A stretch of 64,000 nucleotides of DNA from Cyanobacteria bacterium SBLK (GCA_017746715.1 JAGHZQ010000041.1:41219-105218); one strand, 5' to 3'. Counted from the first letter of the stretch, positions 44,849 through 54,003 are shown. The notes: generated by a model from the sequence alone, not told the origin. A program made the numbers and translations.

Positions 44849-46765
44849 ATGACTTTTTTATCCATTAACCGAACCATTCCCCTGCTCATTGTCAGTCCCA
44901 TTCTTGCCTCGATTGCCGTGACGGGATATCTCGGCTATTACAACGGACGCAAAGCCGTAGACGACCTCGCGCAAAAAATCAATTTACAAACCACGCGAGC
45001 GATCGAGGCTTACTTACAGGAATTTCTCAGCGCCCCTCAGAACGTCTTAACTTTTAATGAAGCCTATATTAAAAGTGCAGATATCGATATCAATGATTTT
45101 GACACCCTCAGAAAAATTTTTAATCAACTCGTTCCCCAAAAAGCTCGCGGCTTTTCCTACGGTAACGAGCAAGGCGATTATATTGGAATTACTTTGGACG
45201 AAACCAACGACCGAGACTTAACACTCTGGTTGCGGAATAACTCGACCGTTCCTAACGTTCATTTCTATAACATCCAACCCGGGAAACCCGATCGCTTTAC
45301 CAAAGCCACCCCCTTCGATCCCCGGATTCGCCCTTGGTATGAAAACGCCAAAGAAGCTGGCAAAGCGATTTGGAGTCAAGTATACGCCTTTGCGGGAAGC
45401 GGCGTTCTAGGGATGAGCGCTGCGACTCCGATTTTCGATAGCGACAATATCATGCAAGGGGTCTTCGTCACGGATGTTATTCTCAGCGATGTCAACGAGT
45501 TCTTAGAAAATCTCTACATTTCCCCCCGAGGAGAAGCCTTTATCATCGAACAGAATGGGGCAATTGTGGGCAATTCTTTAGGAGAATCGCCATTTTTGGT
45601 TGTGGACGGTCAGCAAGAGCGAATGGACGTTCGCGACAGTCCCCATCCGTTAATGCGGGAAACCTCTCAATCGATCTTTGCCAAAATCGAGGATGGGAGT
45701 CTTGCCCTCGAAAAAGATGAGTATTTTTCCACAGTCGCCAATAACACCCGTCAATATATCGGTGTAATGCCCGTGCGGGACGGACGGGGCATTGAATGGC
45801 TCATTATCGTAGCCATTCCCGAAACGGATTTTGCCTCTGTCATTCAAGCCAGCGTGCGCTCGACACTGCTCGTAGGAGGAATTATCTCTGTCTTAGCGAC
45901 AGTTATGGGGTTATTGGCGGCCAAATGGATTATTAACCCCATTCAATCCCTCAACTGGGCGGCAAAAGCGATTGAAGAGGATCGCTTCGAGCCAGCAACC
46001 CTGACCCAAGTCACTCAACGCCAAGATGAAGTGGGAGAATTGGCGCGGGTTTTTGAAGGCATGGGAACCGTGATTAGTGCCAGCAAAGCCAGCCTCAAAC
46101 AACAGATGTCAAAATTGGAAAGTCAAGTCGCTCAGGCCAAACGCCAGAATCGCGATACTCGGCGCTACGACTCTGCCGGCATTCGCACGCTGCTCGAGCG
46201 ATCGCGTCGCCTTCGCCAGCGCCCCGATGCGGCGAACAACAACGGTCGCAATCGCTTGCTCGAACAGCTAAAACAAGTCCGATACTTTGCGGGTTTTTCC
46301 GATGACAAATTACAACAATTGATTGCCTTGGGAAATCGACAAGTTCTAGAAAAGGATCGGGTTCTTTTTCATGAAGAAGAACCGGGAGAATCGTTTTATT
46401 TAATTTTGCAAGGTTCCGTCAAAGTTTACGTCGAACAACTCGATCGATTTCTCACCAATCTATCGACAGGAGAATTTTTTGGCGAACTCTCCTTACTCCT
46501 TGGCGTTCCCCGTACTGCAACCGTGCAAGCCTTAGAAGAAACCTCATTATTTGTCCTCGATCGCAATGGCTTGCAAACTTTTCTCAAAGACTATCCCAAA
46601 TTCGGTTCGGATATTGCCAAAAAACTTTGCGAGCATCAAGAAGAATTAGAAGAACGCAAGGAACTGCTCAAAGCCGCCGGAATTCTAGAGGATGAAGAAA
46701 GTTTTAACCAAAATCCCTTAAACTGGATACGCAACCGACTTTTTAATTCCCCTATTTCTTCTTAA
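44849..46765 (+). CDS. dCache-HAMP sensor with cyclic-nucleotide-binding domain
   Basis: The product is 638 residues: transmembrane helix ~10-30, periplasmic dCache ~40-325, second helix ~330-352 (LLVGGIISVLATVMGLLAA), HAMP ~355-410, coiled coil ~415-470, then a cNMP-binding domain ~485-605 with phosphate-binding cassette FFGELSLLLGVPRTATVQAL including the key Glu and Arg. No kinase, cyclase or DNA-binding output is present, so the signal must pass by protein contact. The input half resembles that of the adenylate cyclase at 7820 (YNGRKAVDDLAQKI versus YNGQAAIYSLAEQL). Lying inside the eCIS block, it may couple an external ligand and cAMP to the particle (inference). Confidence 0.88.
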   Translation: MTFLSINRTIPLLIVSPILASIAVTGYLGYYNGRKAVDDLAQKINLQTTRAIEAYLQEFLSAPQNVLTFNEAYIKSADIDINDFDTLRKIFNQLVPQKARGFSYGNEQGDYIGITLDETNDRDLTLWLRNNSTVPNVHFYNIQPGKPDRFTKATPFDPRIRPWYENAKEAGKAIWSQVYAFAGSGVLGMSAATPIFDSDNIMQGVFVTDVILSDVNEFLENLYISPRGEAFIIEQNGAIVGNSLGESPFLVVDGQQERMDVRDSPHPLMRETSQSIFAKIEDGSLALEKDEYFSTVANNTRQYIGVMPVRDGRGIEWLIIVAIPETDFASVIQASVRSTLLVGGIISVLATVMGLLAAKWIINPIQSLNWAAKAIEEDRFEPATLTQVTQRQDEVGELARVFEGMGTVISASKASLKQQMSKLESQVAQAKRQNRDTRRYDSAGIRTLLERSRRLRQRPDAANNNGRNRLLEQLKQVRYFAGFSDDKLQQLIALGNRQVLEKDRVLFHEEEPGESFYLILQGSVKVYVEQLDRFLTNLSTGEFFGELSLLLGVPRTATVQALEETSLFVLDRNGLQTFLKDYPKFGSDIAKKLCEHQEELEERKELLKAAGILEDEESFNQNPLNWIRNRLFNSPISS

Positions 46766-46823
46766 TTGAATTAAAACGGGGTGTCTCGCCTGTTTTTTCC
46801 AATCGCTAATTTCTGGATGGAAC

Positions 46824-49103
46824 ATGAAAGAAAAAAGTGTAGAAACTTATATTTTTCCCAAAGAACTCACCTTTAAACCCGGAGATCGACCGGCCAGTTT
46901 TGAAATTACGGCCATTAACCAGAGCGATCGCTTTGCCGGATTTCAAATTGAAGTGAGTGCCGCCGGGGTTGACGATGTTGGGGAGCGTCGCAATTGGTAT
47001 GCCATCAGTCCGGAAGTCAGCACGAAAAAACCCCCTGGAGATTCGACCAAATTTCAAGTGACGGTCATCGATACCCCCATTCCAGGTTTTGTGGGGTTAA
47101 TGAACTTAACAGTGCGGATTTTTTCTTTGGATCTGCCCGACGAAGACCGGGAAATTTTGCGCCTGCACGTGGAACAGAGCGATCGCGAAGTTCCCCTCGT
47201 GTTGGAAATGCCCGTCAAAGAATTTATTGCCAAACCCGGGGAGCAACTCGATATCCCGGTGGAAATCTTCAACCCCAGCCAACTGCCCGCCAAAGCCACC
47301 CTACGCCTGCAAGGATTGAACCCGAAATGGCTCGAACGCAGCGCAGACAAATCCTTAAACGTCGGGGCAGGGAAAGAAGCCGAAACATTTTTTTCCTGTC
47401 AGCTGCCCCAAACCGTGGAAACTATCGCCCGGGTCTATCCCTTTAAAATTCAAGCCAGTCGCGGCAAAGCCCCGCCCACGTTTATCGAAGCTACCTTAGA
47501 AGTGTCTCCTCAAGGATCGATGGCCTTTCAATGCAGCGAGAAACTGAGGCGTATTCCCATCAAATGGACTTGGTTGCCGGGCTGGCAAGCTCCTCCGGTT
47601 CGATTTCAACTAGATTTTGACAATCGTACCAACCTCGAACAGACCATTACCCTGCAACTAGAAGACGAAGAGAGCCTGCCGCGCAATGCCTCCATCCAAC
47701 TGGACCCGGAACGGCTGGCGCTCTCTCCAGGAGAGAGTAAATCCATGGAAGTCACGGCGCGATCGCGCCGTCCCCTCTTGGGATTTGCCAGACAGATCGC
47801 CCTCGCATTTCAAGCCATTCCGGCGGATAAGCGCTTGGGCAATACAACCCCGGGGCGACAATTTTTAAAAGTGCGCGTTTCCCCCATTATTCCCCTCTGG
47901 TTGATTCTCTTAGGGATTCCTATTTTCTTGCGTTTGGTTTGGCAATTGTCCTATTTGAATCCAGAAAATCCTTGGTTCGGGCATCAAGCTGCCGTCAACT
48001 CCGTGGCGATTAATGGAGAAGGCAGTTCGGTCATTAGCGGCTCTAACGATCGCACCATTCGCATGTGGGATATTACTGGATTCGGGCGCAACTTGATCAA
48101 CCCGGAAATCGGCATCGTTGGAGAAACCGATAAAGCCGTGCGCGTCGTTCGTTACAAGCCCGTAGACAATAACACGATCGCGGCGGGTTTGGAAAATGGC
48201 GACATTCAACTGTGGGATTCCCTTTCGAGAATGCGCCTCCTCGATTCGTTTGTATTTCGCAAAGACGATCGCGTTTTGGATCTGAGCTTCACTCGAGACT
48301 CCCGCTCTCTCTTTAGCGCTCACGGCAGCGGCTTAGTTTTAAAATGGGATGTCGAATATACCCTCGAAGAACTGCAACAAGACGATCTGCCCCCCAAGCG
48401 CCCCCTTCTGGAACAGCAAATGGACTTTGCCGCCTATGCCTTGGAATTGGTAGACCCAGAAGACGATATTCTCGCCATTGCCGGACGCTTCAATCAATTG
48501 GTGCTGTGGAATATGAGAACGAATCAAACCCGTATCCTGCCCTATACCGAAGGGGGCAAAGACGATTACATTTTCAGTCTCGCTACCGCTGAATTACGCC
48601 CCGGGCTGCTGGTCACAGCCGACAATCAAGGGGAAATTACCATTTGGAATTTAAGCACTTGCCTGTACAGTCCCCGCAGCTGTCAAATTGTCGATCGCTG
48701 GTCCGACGGTCACGAGGAACGTCCCGTACGATCGGTATCTCTGACGCGGGACGGCTGTTATTTAGTGAGTGGTGGCGATGATGGTCGCGTCGTTCTCTGG
48801 CCCTTATCTCCCGATGGCTCTCGGGCGGGAGTTCAGTATCCCAACGGCATCGAATTAGCCCGTTCTCGTCCCGTCAAAGAAGGATGGTTCTTCCAAAAAA
48901 TAGTCTCTTATCCCAAAATTAATAGCGTTAACGTCCGCCAGCGAAAAGAACGGCTTTATATCGCGAGCGGTAGCGACGACACCCAACTGCGGGTGAGTTA
49001 TGCCAAGCGCTTGCCCGAATTGAGTTGCGATCGGATCCCTCAGTCCCAACAAAATAACGAACGACAACCCACCTCCAGTTCCTCTCAAATCAACAACCAA
49101 TAA
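46824..49103 (+). CDS. Ig-like / transmembrane / WD40 protein of the eCIS block
   Basis: The product is 759 residues. The first ~350 contain two or three Ig-like beta domains (FKPGDRPASFEITAINQSDRF, AKPGEQLDIPVEIFNPSQLP, RFQLDFDNRTNLEQTITL). One hydrophobic helix follows (IIPLWLILLGIPIFLRLVWQL). The C-terminal ~370 residues are a WD40 propeller (HQAAVNSVAINGEGSSVISG, NDRTIRMWDI, VRSVSLTRDGCYLVSGGDDG). There is no N-terminal signal peptide. The Ig-like domains resemble those of the next gene and of the tail protein at 41792, so these proteins may stack to anchor an injection particle to a membrane (inference). The next gene starts 5 bases on. Confidence 0.8.
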   Translation: MKEKSVETYIFPKELTFKPGDRPASFEITAINQSDRFAGFQIEVSAAGVDDVGERRNWYAISPEVSTKKPPGDSTKFQVTVIDTPIPGFVGLMNLTVRIFSLDLPDEDREILRLHVEQSDREVPLVLEMPVKEFIAKPGEQLDIPVEIFNPSQLPAKATLRLQGLNPKWLERSADKSLNVGAGKEAETFFSCQLPQTVETIARVYPFKIQASRGKAPPTFIEATLEVSPQGSMAFQCSEKLRRIPIKWTWLPGWQAPPVRFQLDFDNRTNLEQTITLQLEDEESLPRNASIQLDPERLALSPGESKSMEVTARSRRPLLGFARQIALAFQAIPADKRLGNTTPGRQFLKVRVSPIIPLWLILLGIPIFLRLVWQLSYLNPENPWFGHQAAVNSVAINGEGSSVISGSNDRTIRMWDITGFGRNLINPEIGIVGETDKAVRVVRYKPVDNNTIAAGLENGDIQLWDSLSRMRLLDSFVFRKDDRVLDLSFTRDSRSLFSAHGSGLVLKWDVEYTLEELQQDDLPPKRPLLEQQMDFAAYALELVDPEDDILAIAGRFNQLVLWNMRTNQTRILPYTEGGKDDYIFSLATAELRPGLLVTADNQGEITIWNLSTCLYSPRSCQIVDRWSDGHEERPVRSVSLTRDGCYLVSGGDDGRVVLWPLSPDGSRAGVQYPNGIELARSRPVKEGWFFQKIVSYPKINSVNVRQRKERLYIASGSDDTQLRVSYAKRLPELSCDRIPQSQQNNERQPTSSSSQINNQ

Positions 49104-49108
49104 CCAAA

Positions 49109-51820
49109 ATGGTCGATCCCCAAGCAACCGCAGAACGAAAAAAACGCTCGAAGGCCATTGGCGGGCCGTTCGGAATTATTCTCAATCCCTTGGGAGATAT
49201 CTCCGCCACGGCAGGGGACACCTGCGAACTCAGCGTCACGATTGTCAATGATGCCGATAAAAGTCCCGCAATTAATGTTTTAATCGATGAAACCTCAGGA
49301 CCCATCCGAGAATGGTGCATCCTCCCAGAACAGCGCTTGGCATTGGGTCAGGGACAGAGTAGCGAAGTCTTTTTTAAATTTGACATTCCCATCGAAACGC
49401 CTCCAGGGAATTACGAATACGTTCTCGTTATCGATGCCCCCCAACATTATCCAGAGGATACCCCCATTCTGCTCGATCGCCGCATGCAGGTGTTACCTTA
49501 CGTACAGGAATCCCGTATTGCCAGCGATCCCACCTTTTTCCTCTCCCCCCCCACAGCTTCCGACAGTCCCATTCCCCTGCAACAGGAACAATCTTTTGAA
49601 GTTGTCGTTGCTGTCGATAATCGCTCCGATCGCGTCGATCGCTTTCGCCTGCTCTGTCCGGACATGGAGAAAGAATGGTACAAAGTGATTTACGAAGATC
49701 GCCTGTCTACCGGCGGCTTGCTGGTGGCCGAACAGCATTTGGAACTCAACCCCGGCGATCGCGGCTCAATTCGCTTGGTGATTACGCCCCCCGCCAATAC
49801 CAAGGCTGGCATCTATACCCCCACTATCTCTCTCAAGTCTGCCAACAATCCCGACCTGATCCTTCTCGATGTTATCTACCTGCAAGTTCTGCCGATCTAT
49901 ATTATGACGGCCGAACTGGCCACCATCGTCGGCAAAGTCAAAAAACACCCCGCACTCTTTACCTTATTTCTCCACAATAGCGGCAATACCGATCGCAAAG
50001 TACAAGTCAAAGTCACGGGTATTGAAGACCCCAAACGCCATATTTTTACGATCGAACCGGCTCGAATCAAACTCCTCCCCACGGGATCGGCAGCAGCGAG
50101 TATCGAAGTGGAAGTCACGCAACTGTGGAAGCGATCGTTTTACCCCCAAACTGTAGATTTCGCCGTAGAAGTTGAAGATTTGGAAGGACTGCCCCTGATT
50201 AGCGATCGCTTTCCAGGGATTTTACTGATTGAGGGTCGTCCTTGGTGGCAATTCGTGCTCGTTTTTTTACTCGTTCTCTTAACCATGGGGGGGATCGTTT
50301 TCCTCGTTTGGCTCTTCTTTCCCCGCCCTCCCGCCCCTCCAGAAATTGCCGATTTTTCTCCCCAAAGTAGTTTTTATAGCGAGGAAAATGGCGATGTCAT
50401 CCGCCTCAATTGGCAAATTGCCAACCCCAATCGCCTGCAAAACCTGAAAGTTGAAGGACTGGCCCCGGAAGGGGATATTCTCAGCCAAGCGGTTGTCTAC
50501 GATATGACTCAAGGCATGCCCGAAGCCTTAGAGGATTTTTGTACGGTTGAAGATTTATTGATTTGCATTAACGTCCCTACAGACGGACGCAAACCGGGCG
50601 ATTATATTTTTACCCTGACCGCAACCCCGATTCCCCAACGCCGTCGGCGGTTTTTCGGACGTATTTTAAGTCGGATTTTTCGGACTCGGACGACTCCGGT
50701 TTCTCTAGATACCAATATTATTCGCATGTTTCCCATTCCCCAGCCGCGGGTTGTGGAATTTACTTCCACTCAGCCGACTTATATTGTAGGGGATAAGGCA
50801 GAAGCAACAGAGGGCGAGCAACAGGCGGCACAGACAGAAACAGAAGCAAGCAACAGCAATGAAGAGGCAAAAACCGTTACTGATTTTAGCCTGCCCACCC
50901 CTCCCGACGGGAACGCAGAATCAACACCCAACACTTCGACAAGGCTCAGTGCGGGCAACCCACCCCCAGCCCCTCCAAGGAGGGGAGACCAAGAGGGGAG
51001 CGACCGACAACCCCAAGGCATTCGCCTCAATTGGAAAGTAACGAACGTTCAACAATTGCAAGAATTGAGATTAGTGGCGCGAGACCCAGAGGGAATTGTT
51101 AACAGTCCGTTGAAGATTTATGATTTTAGTGAAGGCTTGCCAGAAGAATTGCAGGAAGTTTGTCAAATTGCAGAGTTTGAATTATCCTGCCGCGATGTTG
51201 CAACTGGGGCGATTCAAACCGGAACTTATGTTTTTGAATTAACGTCCATTCCTCGCAGCGAGAATGCCGAATCCTTAGAACCCGTCAAGACCGACCCCAT
51301 TAAAGTCGAACCGGTTCTCATTCCCATCGAGATTCTCGAATTTACGATTAATGGGGCGGAGGCACTGCCTAAATACGTGGTAGAACTGAAAGCCGAGCCG
51401 ATTTTACTCACTTTAGCATGGAAAGTTAAAGGTGGAGAGGGATTGACTGTGGAATTGCAACCTTCGCCGGGTACGGTAGATCCCGAAGGAACGATCGCTT
51501 TTCCGCTCGCCCAAGAACCGGGAACGACGACCCTAATTTTGACGGCAACAGATAGCAGTGGCAAATCGGTCACGCGTTCCGTAGCGATCGATACTTTTAT
51601 CCGGGAAGAAGCCGGTGCTCCCCCCGCCCCCGGTGCTCCCCCTGCTTCCGATGCTCCCCCTGCTTCCGATGCTCCCCCTGCTTCCGATGCTCCCCCCGCC
51701 CCAACCGCACCCCCCGTCGAAGAAGCACCGCCTTTACCGACTCCTCCCGATGCGTCGCCTCCGGTTCCTCCCGAACGCAATGCACCGCCGCCGACGGAGT
51801 TACCCCCCGTGTTGTATTAA
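49109..51820 (+). CDS. Ig-like membrane protein with proline-rich tail, eCIS block
   Basis: The product is 903 residues. The N-terminal ~380 hold Ig-like domains (AGDTCELSVTIVNDADKSP, PGDRGSIRLVITPPANTKAG, LFLHNSGNTDRKVQVKV). A transmembrane helix ~375-398 (FVLVFLLVLLTMGGIVFLVWL) follows. The C-terminal part has three repeated Ig-like modules beginning IRLNWQ(I)A/IRLNWKVTN/LTLAWKVKG and ends in a long Pro/Ala tail with the unit ASDAPP repeated. Between modules lies a low-complexity insert made of repeat-element DNA. It starts 5 bases after the WD40 gene, so the two are co-expressed. A membrane-spanning scaffold is the most likely role. Confidence 0.78.
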   Translation: MVDPQATAERKKRSKAIGGPFGIILNPLGDISATAGDTCELSVTIVNDADKSPAINVLIDETSGPIREWCILPEQRLALGQGQSSEVFFKFDIPIETPPGNYEYVLVIDAPQHYPEDTPILLDRRMQVLPYVQESRIASDPTFFLSPPTASDSPIPLQQEQSFEVVVAVDNRSDRVDRFRLLCPDMEKEWYKVIYEDRLSTGGLLVAEQHLELNPGDRGSIRLVITPPANTKAGIYTPTISLKSANNPDLILLDVIYLQVLPIYIMTAELATIVGKVKKHPALFTLFLHNSGNTDRKVQVKVTGIEDPKRHIFTIEPARIKLLPTGSAAASIEVEVTQLWKRSFYPQTVDFAVEVEDLEGLPLISDRFPGILLIEGRPWWQFVLVFLLVLLTMGGIVFLVWLFFPRPPAPPEIADFSPQSSFYSEENGDVIRLNWQIANPNRLQNLKVEGLAPEGDILSQAVVYDMTQGMPEALEDFCTVEDLLICINVPTDGRKPGDYIFTLTATPIPQRRRRFFGRILSRIFRTRTTPVSLDTNIIRMFPIPQPRVVEFTSTQPTYIVGDKAEATEGEQQAAQTETEASNSNEEAKTVTDFSLPTPPDGNAESTPNTSTRLSAGNPPPAPPRRGDQEGSDRQPQGIRLNWKVTNVQQLQELRLVARDPEGIVNSPLKIYDFSEGLPEELQEVCQIAEFELSCRDVATGAIQTGTYVFELTSIPRSENAESLEPVKTDPIKVEPVLIPIEILEFTINGAEALPKYVVELKAEPILLTLAWKVKGGEGLTVELQPSPGTVDPEGTIAFPLAQEPGTTTLILTATDSSGKSVTRSVAIDTFIREEAGAPPAPGAPPASDAPPASDAPPASDAPPAPTAPPVEEAPPLPTPPDASPPVPPERNAPPPTELPPVLY
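50934..50985. repeat. Repeat-element DNA inserted in frame in the Ig-like gene
   Basis: CTTCGACAAGGCTCAGTGCG (50934 on) is a variant of the dispersed TTCGACAAGCTCAG repeat, and CAACCCACCCCCAGCCCCTC (50956 on) matches the intergenic segment near 41742. Translated it gives NTSTRLSAGNPPPAPPRRGD, a low-complexity linker between two Ig-like modules. Confidence 0.65.
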
Positions 51821-51849
51821 AATGTTACTTAAATATAAACGATACTAAT

Positions 51850-52008
51850 TTGTATATTCGTCTTTACTTAGATGAAGACGTGCATAGAGACTTGGGAAAG
51901 GCTTTACGACAACAAGGTTATGAGGTTTTAACCGTGAATGAAGCCAAAAACAATGGATTATTGGTTGCCTTTCTCATAGTACGATCGCCTTTTCAGGTTA
52001 AGGAATAA
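51850..52008 (+). pseudogene. DUF5615 (PIN-like) toxin fragment
   Basis: LYIRLYLDEDVHRDLGKALRQQ followed by GYEVLTVNEAKNNG is the N-terminal third of a DUF5615 PIN-like protein (normally MRF-LLDED...), with the acidic LDED motif intact. It then runs into unrelated sequence and stops at 52006-52008. No ATG start is present. The remaining ~60 residues and any partner antitoxin are missing. Confidence 0.65.
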
Positions 52009-52015
52009 TTTTCAT

Positions 52016-52315
52016 ATGGTTCAATCTTTAGGAAAACGCCTCGAACAATATACGATCGCGCGACCGCAAGAGGTGTTATTGGTGAGGGCAGAAATTGCGG
52101 GGGAAGAGGACGAAATTGCCATTTTTAAAGGCTTTTCCAGTTCTTTGACGCGATCGACCGCCTTCGATCCCGACGTGCCGATGTTGCCCGAGGATGCTAA
52201 AATCGTTGCGATCGCTCGCCTTGCCAGTCCCTACAATCCCGAAAATCCCCAATATATCGAAGCCGATCTGAGCCTCGAACAGATGGAAAGCTATCTCGAA
52301 ACCCTCGGCATTTAA
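52016..52315 (+). CDS. Small conserved-type protein of unknown function
   Basis: The product is 99 residues: GKRLEQYTIARPQEVLLVRAEIAGEEDEIAIFKGFSSSL in pattern, a middle segment FDPDVPMLPEDAKIVAIARLASPYN, and a C-terminal helix SLEQMESYLETLGI. It resembles small soluble proteins conserved in cyanobacteria and plastids (DUF7734-like), an assignment made from memory and therefore tentative. There is no membrane segment. Its stop meets the end of the convergent ATP-grasp gene with an overlap of four bases. Confidence 0.6.
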   Translation: MVQSLGKRLEQYTIARPQEVLLVRAEIAGEEDEIAIFKGFSSSLTRSTAFDPDVPMLPEDAKIVAIARLASPYNPENPQYIEADLSLEQMESYLETLGI

Positions 52316-54003
52316 AAAGGTAAAAATCGGGAGGTGACAAGGCGATCGCTGTGGGTTTCAATATAGTCCCAGATCGGATCGCAAACCGATCGCTTTTTAC
52401 CAATATTGCAGTTTTCATGTAAATCCACATAGGGTAAGAAATTATATTCATTAAATGCGCCTCCCGTCTCGGACAGGGGGCGAGAAATATCCGTGGCAAT
52501 CAGATCGAAACCCAAAGTTAAAGTAGAAAATCGATAGGAAAAATCGATGCAACTTTTGATAATGCTTTCGTGTAGGCGATCGCTACAATCGATATAATCC
52601 GAACCTAAAGCGGCGGTAATTTTCTCTTGTAAATAAAACCTTTCTCCTTTTAGCAAAATCGTATTTTGGGTGTATCCAGCTTCCTGCAAGAGTCGGCGAG
52701 TGGTGCGGTCCCAAACTAAGTAATGATTGGTCGTGTGGAGTTCGTAACGATCGCCGCGTTCCGGTTCTCGATTGCGTTCGTAAAATAGTTCGAGAATCGT
52801 CTGTTTTCCATCTCCCGTCACATTAGCAGAGCGTCGTTCCGCGCAACCTGCATATTGATTATTAACAATGAGAACCCGATAATCGTTCCCCTCAATATGA
52901 GATTCTAACTTAATTGCGTCGCCATTGGCTTCAATGGTTGCCGCCGCTTCTTCAAGTTGAGTGATGTTTTGTAAATTAGGGAAAACATTGCGACTGAGAG
53001 AACCGGAATCGGGTTTGGCAACGAGGGGGAAAACGAGGCGATCGCGAGGAATTTTCCTCACTGTTTTAAACACCCCATAAGAAACGGGAACCGATAATCC
53101 AGAACTTGCCATTAAGTCTAATTTGAGAGACTTTGATTTCTGCGCGTCGTAATCTTCGTATTCTTGACGCAAGGAAAAAAAACTGGGGTAAGTTTTAAAA
53201 ATAAAGCCTTTGCCTTCTTTTTCTGCTTGAAATATTTCCTCCTCCAAATTGATAACTTTGAAAGTGAATCCTCGTTGCATCCCCGCTTGCATTATCGTCC
53301 AAACTCGCTTGGCAATTTTGCGATAATTGATGCCTTCTCCCTCGGTATCCGCGCGAATGGGTTGAGGGTTGAGGAATGTTTTTGTTTTAGCTGTTTTGGC
53401 GATCGCCTTCGCCGCTCGAGTTGCCTCCTGAAGATAGGTTTTTAAAGGAGTCTGATGCAGTATTTGCGCCAGCGAGCAAGAATTTTCGACTAATAGCCGC
53501 GCATCTCGATTAACAGAGAACGAATTTTGTCCACCTGCTTCGCTAAAATCGGCTTCGGAATCTGGCGATCGCAACCAAATTACCGTATTGTGAGGGGGAT
53601 GGGTAAAGCCCAATTGCCCGAACTGATAACAAATTTGCGCGATCGCCCCTCCCATTGCGTCCCCAATGGCAATTAACCCAAAGACCTTGTTATAAAAAAG
53701 ATCGGCCTGCTGGACTCCTTGCAGGCAAGCGATCGCTTTGTGACATTCCGAGGAGGGCATTCCCCCGAGTAAGGGCGTGCCTAAAATAAGAATATCTGCG
53801 GCGATGAGGAACTCGACCAAGTGCGGAAATTTATCCTCCCCCTCATTGGGTAAAATTTGTAAATCGATCGTTCGCAATTGGCGAATCTGGCAGCCTTTTT
53901 GACGATAGAGAAAGGCGATCGCCTCCCAAAGCGCATCGATCTCGCTAATTTCCGGCGATTTTTTCAGGGTGCAATTGACAAACAGGATATTCAACTCTCT
54001 CAT
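52312..54003 (-). CDS. Flavodoxin-like domain fused to ATP-grasp ligase
   Basis: The start is at MRELNILFVNCTL (54003), where GAGGAG lies just upstream; an ATG at 54027 precedes that ribosome site and is less likely. The product is 563 residues. Residues 1-~190 form an NADPH-dependent FMN reductase-like fold (LFVNCTLKKSPE, ILILGTPLLGGMPSSE, FGLIAIGDAMGGAIAQ). Residues ~290-563 are an ATP-grasp domain of the CphA/RimK kind (SSGLSVPVSYGVF, VAKPDSGSLSRNVF, ESHIEGNDYRVLIVNNQ, and NEYNFLPYVDLHEN with the metal-binding E/N). ATP-grasp enzymes join a carboxylate to an amine or similar nucleophile. It is divergent from an exporter gene and close to a PLP decarboxylase and a second flavodoxin-like gene. 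I know no pathway with this fusion. Confidence 0.82.
   Translation of the reverse strand: MRELNILFVNCTLKKSPEISEIDALWEAIAFLYRQKGCQIRQLRTIDLQILPNEGEDKFPHLVEFLIAADILILGTPLLGGMPSSECHKAIACLQGVQQADLFYNKVFGLIAIGDAMGGAIAQICYQFGQLGFTHPPHNTVIWLRSPDSEADFSEAGGQNSFSVNRDARLLVENSCSLAQILHQTPLKTYLQEATRAAKAIAKTAKTKTFLNPQPIRADTEGEGINYRKIAKRVWTIMQAGMQRGFTFKVINLEEEIFQAEKEGKGFIFKTYPSFFSLRQEYEDYDAQKSKSLKLDLMASSGLSVPVSYGVFKTVRKIPRDRLVFPLVAKPDSGSLSRNVFPNLQNITQLEEAAATIEANGDAIKLESHIEGNDYRVLIVNNQYAGCAERRSANVTGDGKQTILELFYERNREPERGDRYELHTTNHYLVWDRTTRRLLQEAGYTQNTILLKGERFYLQEKITAALGSDYIDCSDRLHESIIKSCIDFSYRFSTLTLGFDLIATDISRPLSETGGAFNEYNFLPYVDLHENCNIGKKRSVCDPIWDYIETHSDRLVTSRFLPF

Noticed and set aside
51226..51785. Minus-strand frames rich in Gly/Ala/Glu opposite the proline-rich tail
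   Set aside because: Antisense of GCTCCCCCTGCTTCCGATGC-type repeats; low complexity with no independent support.
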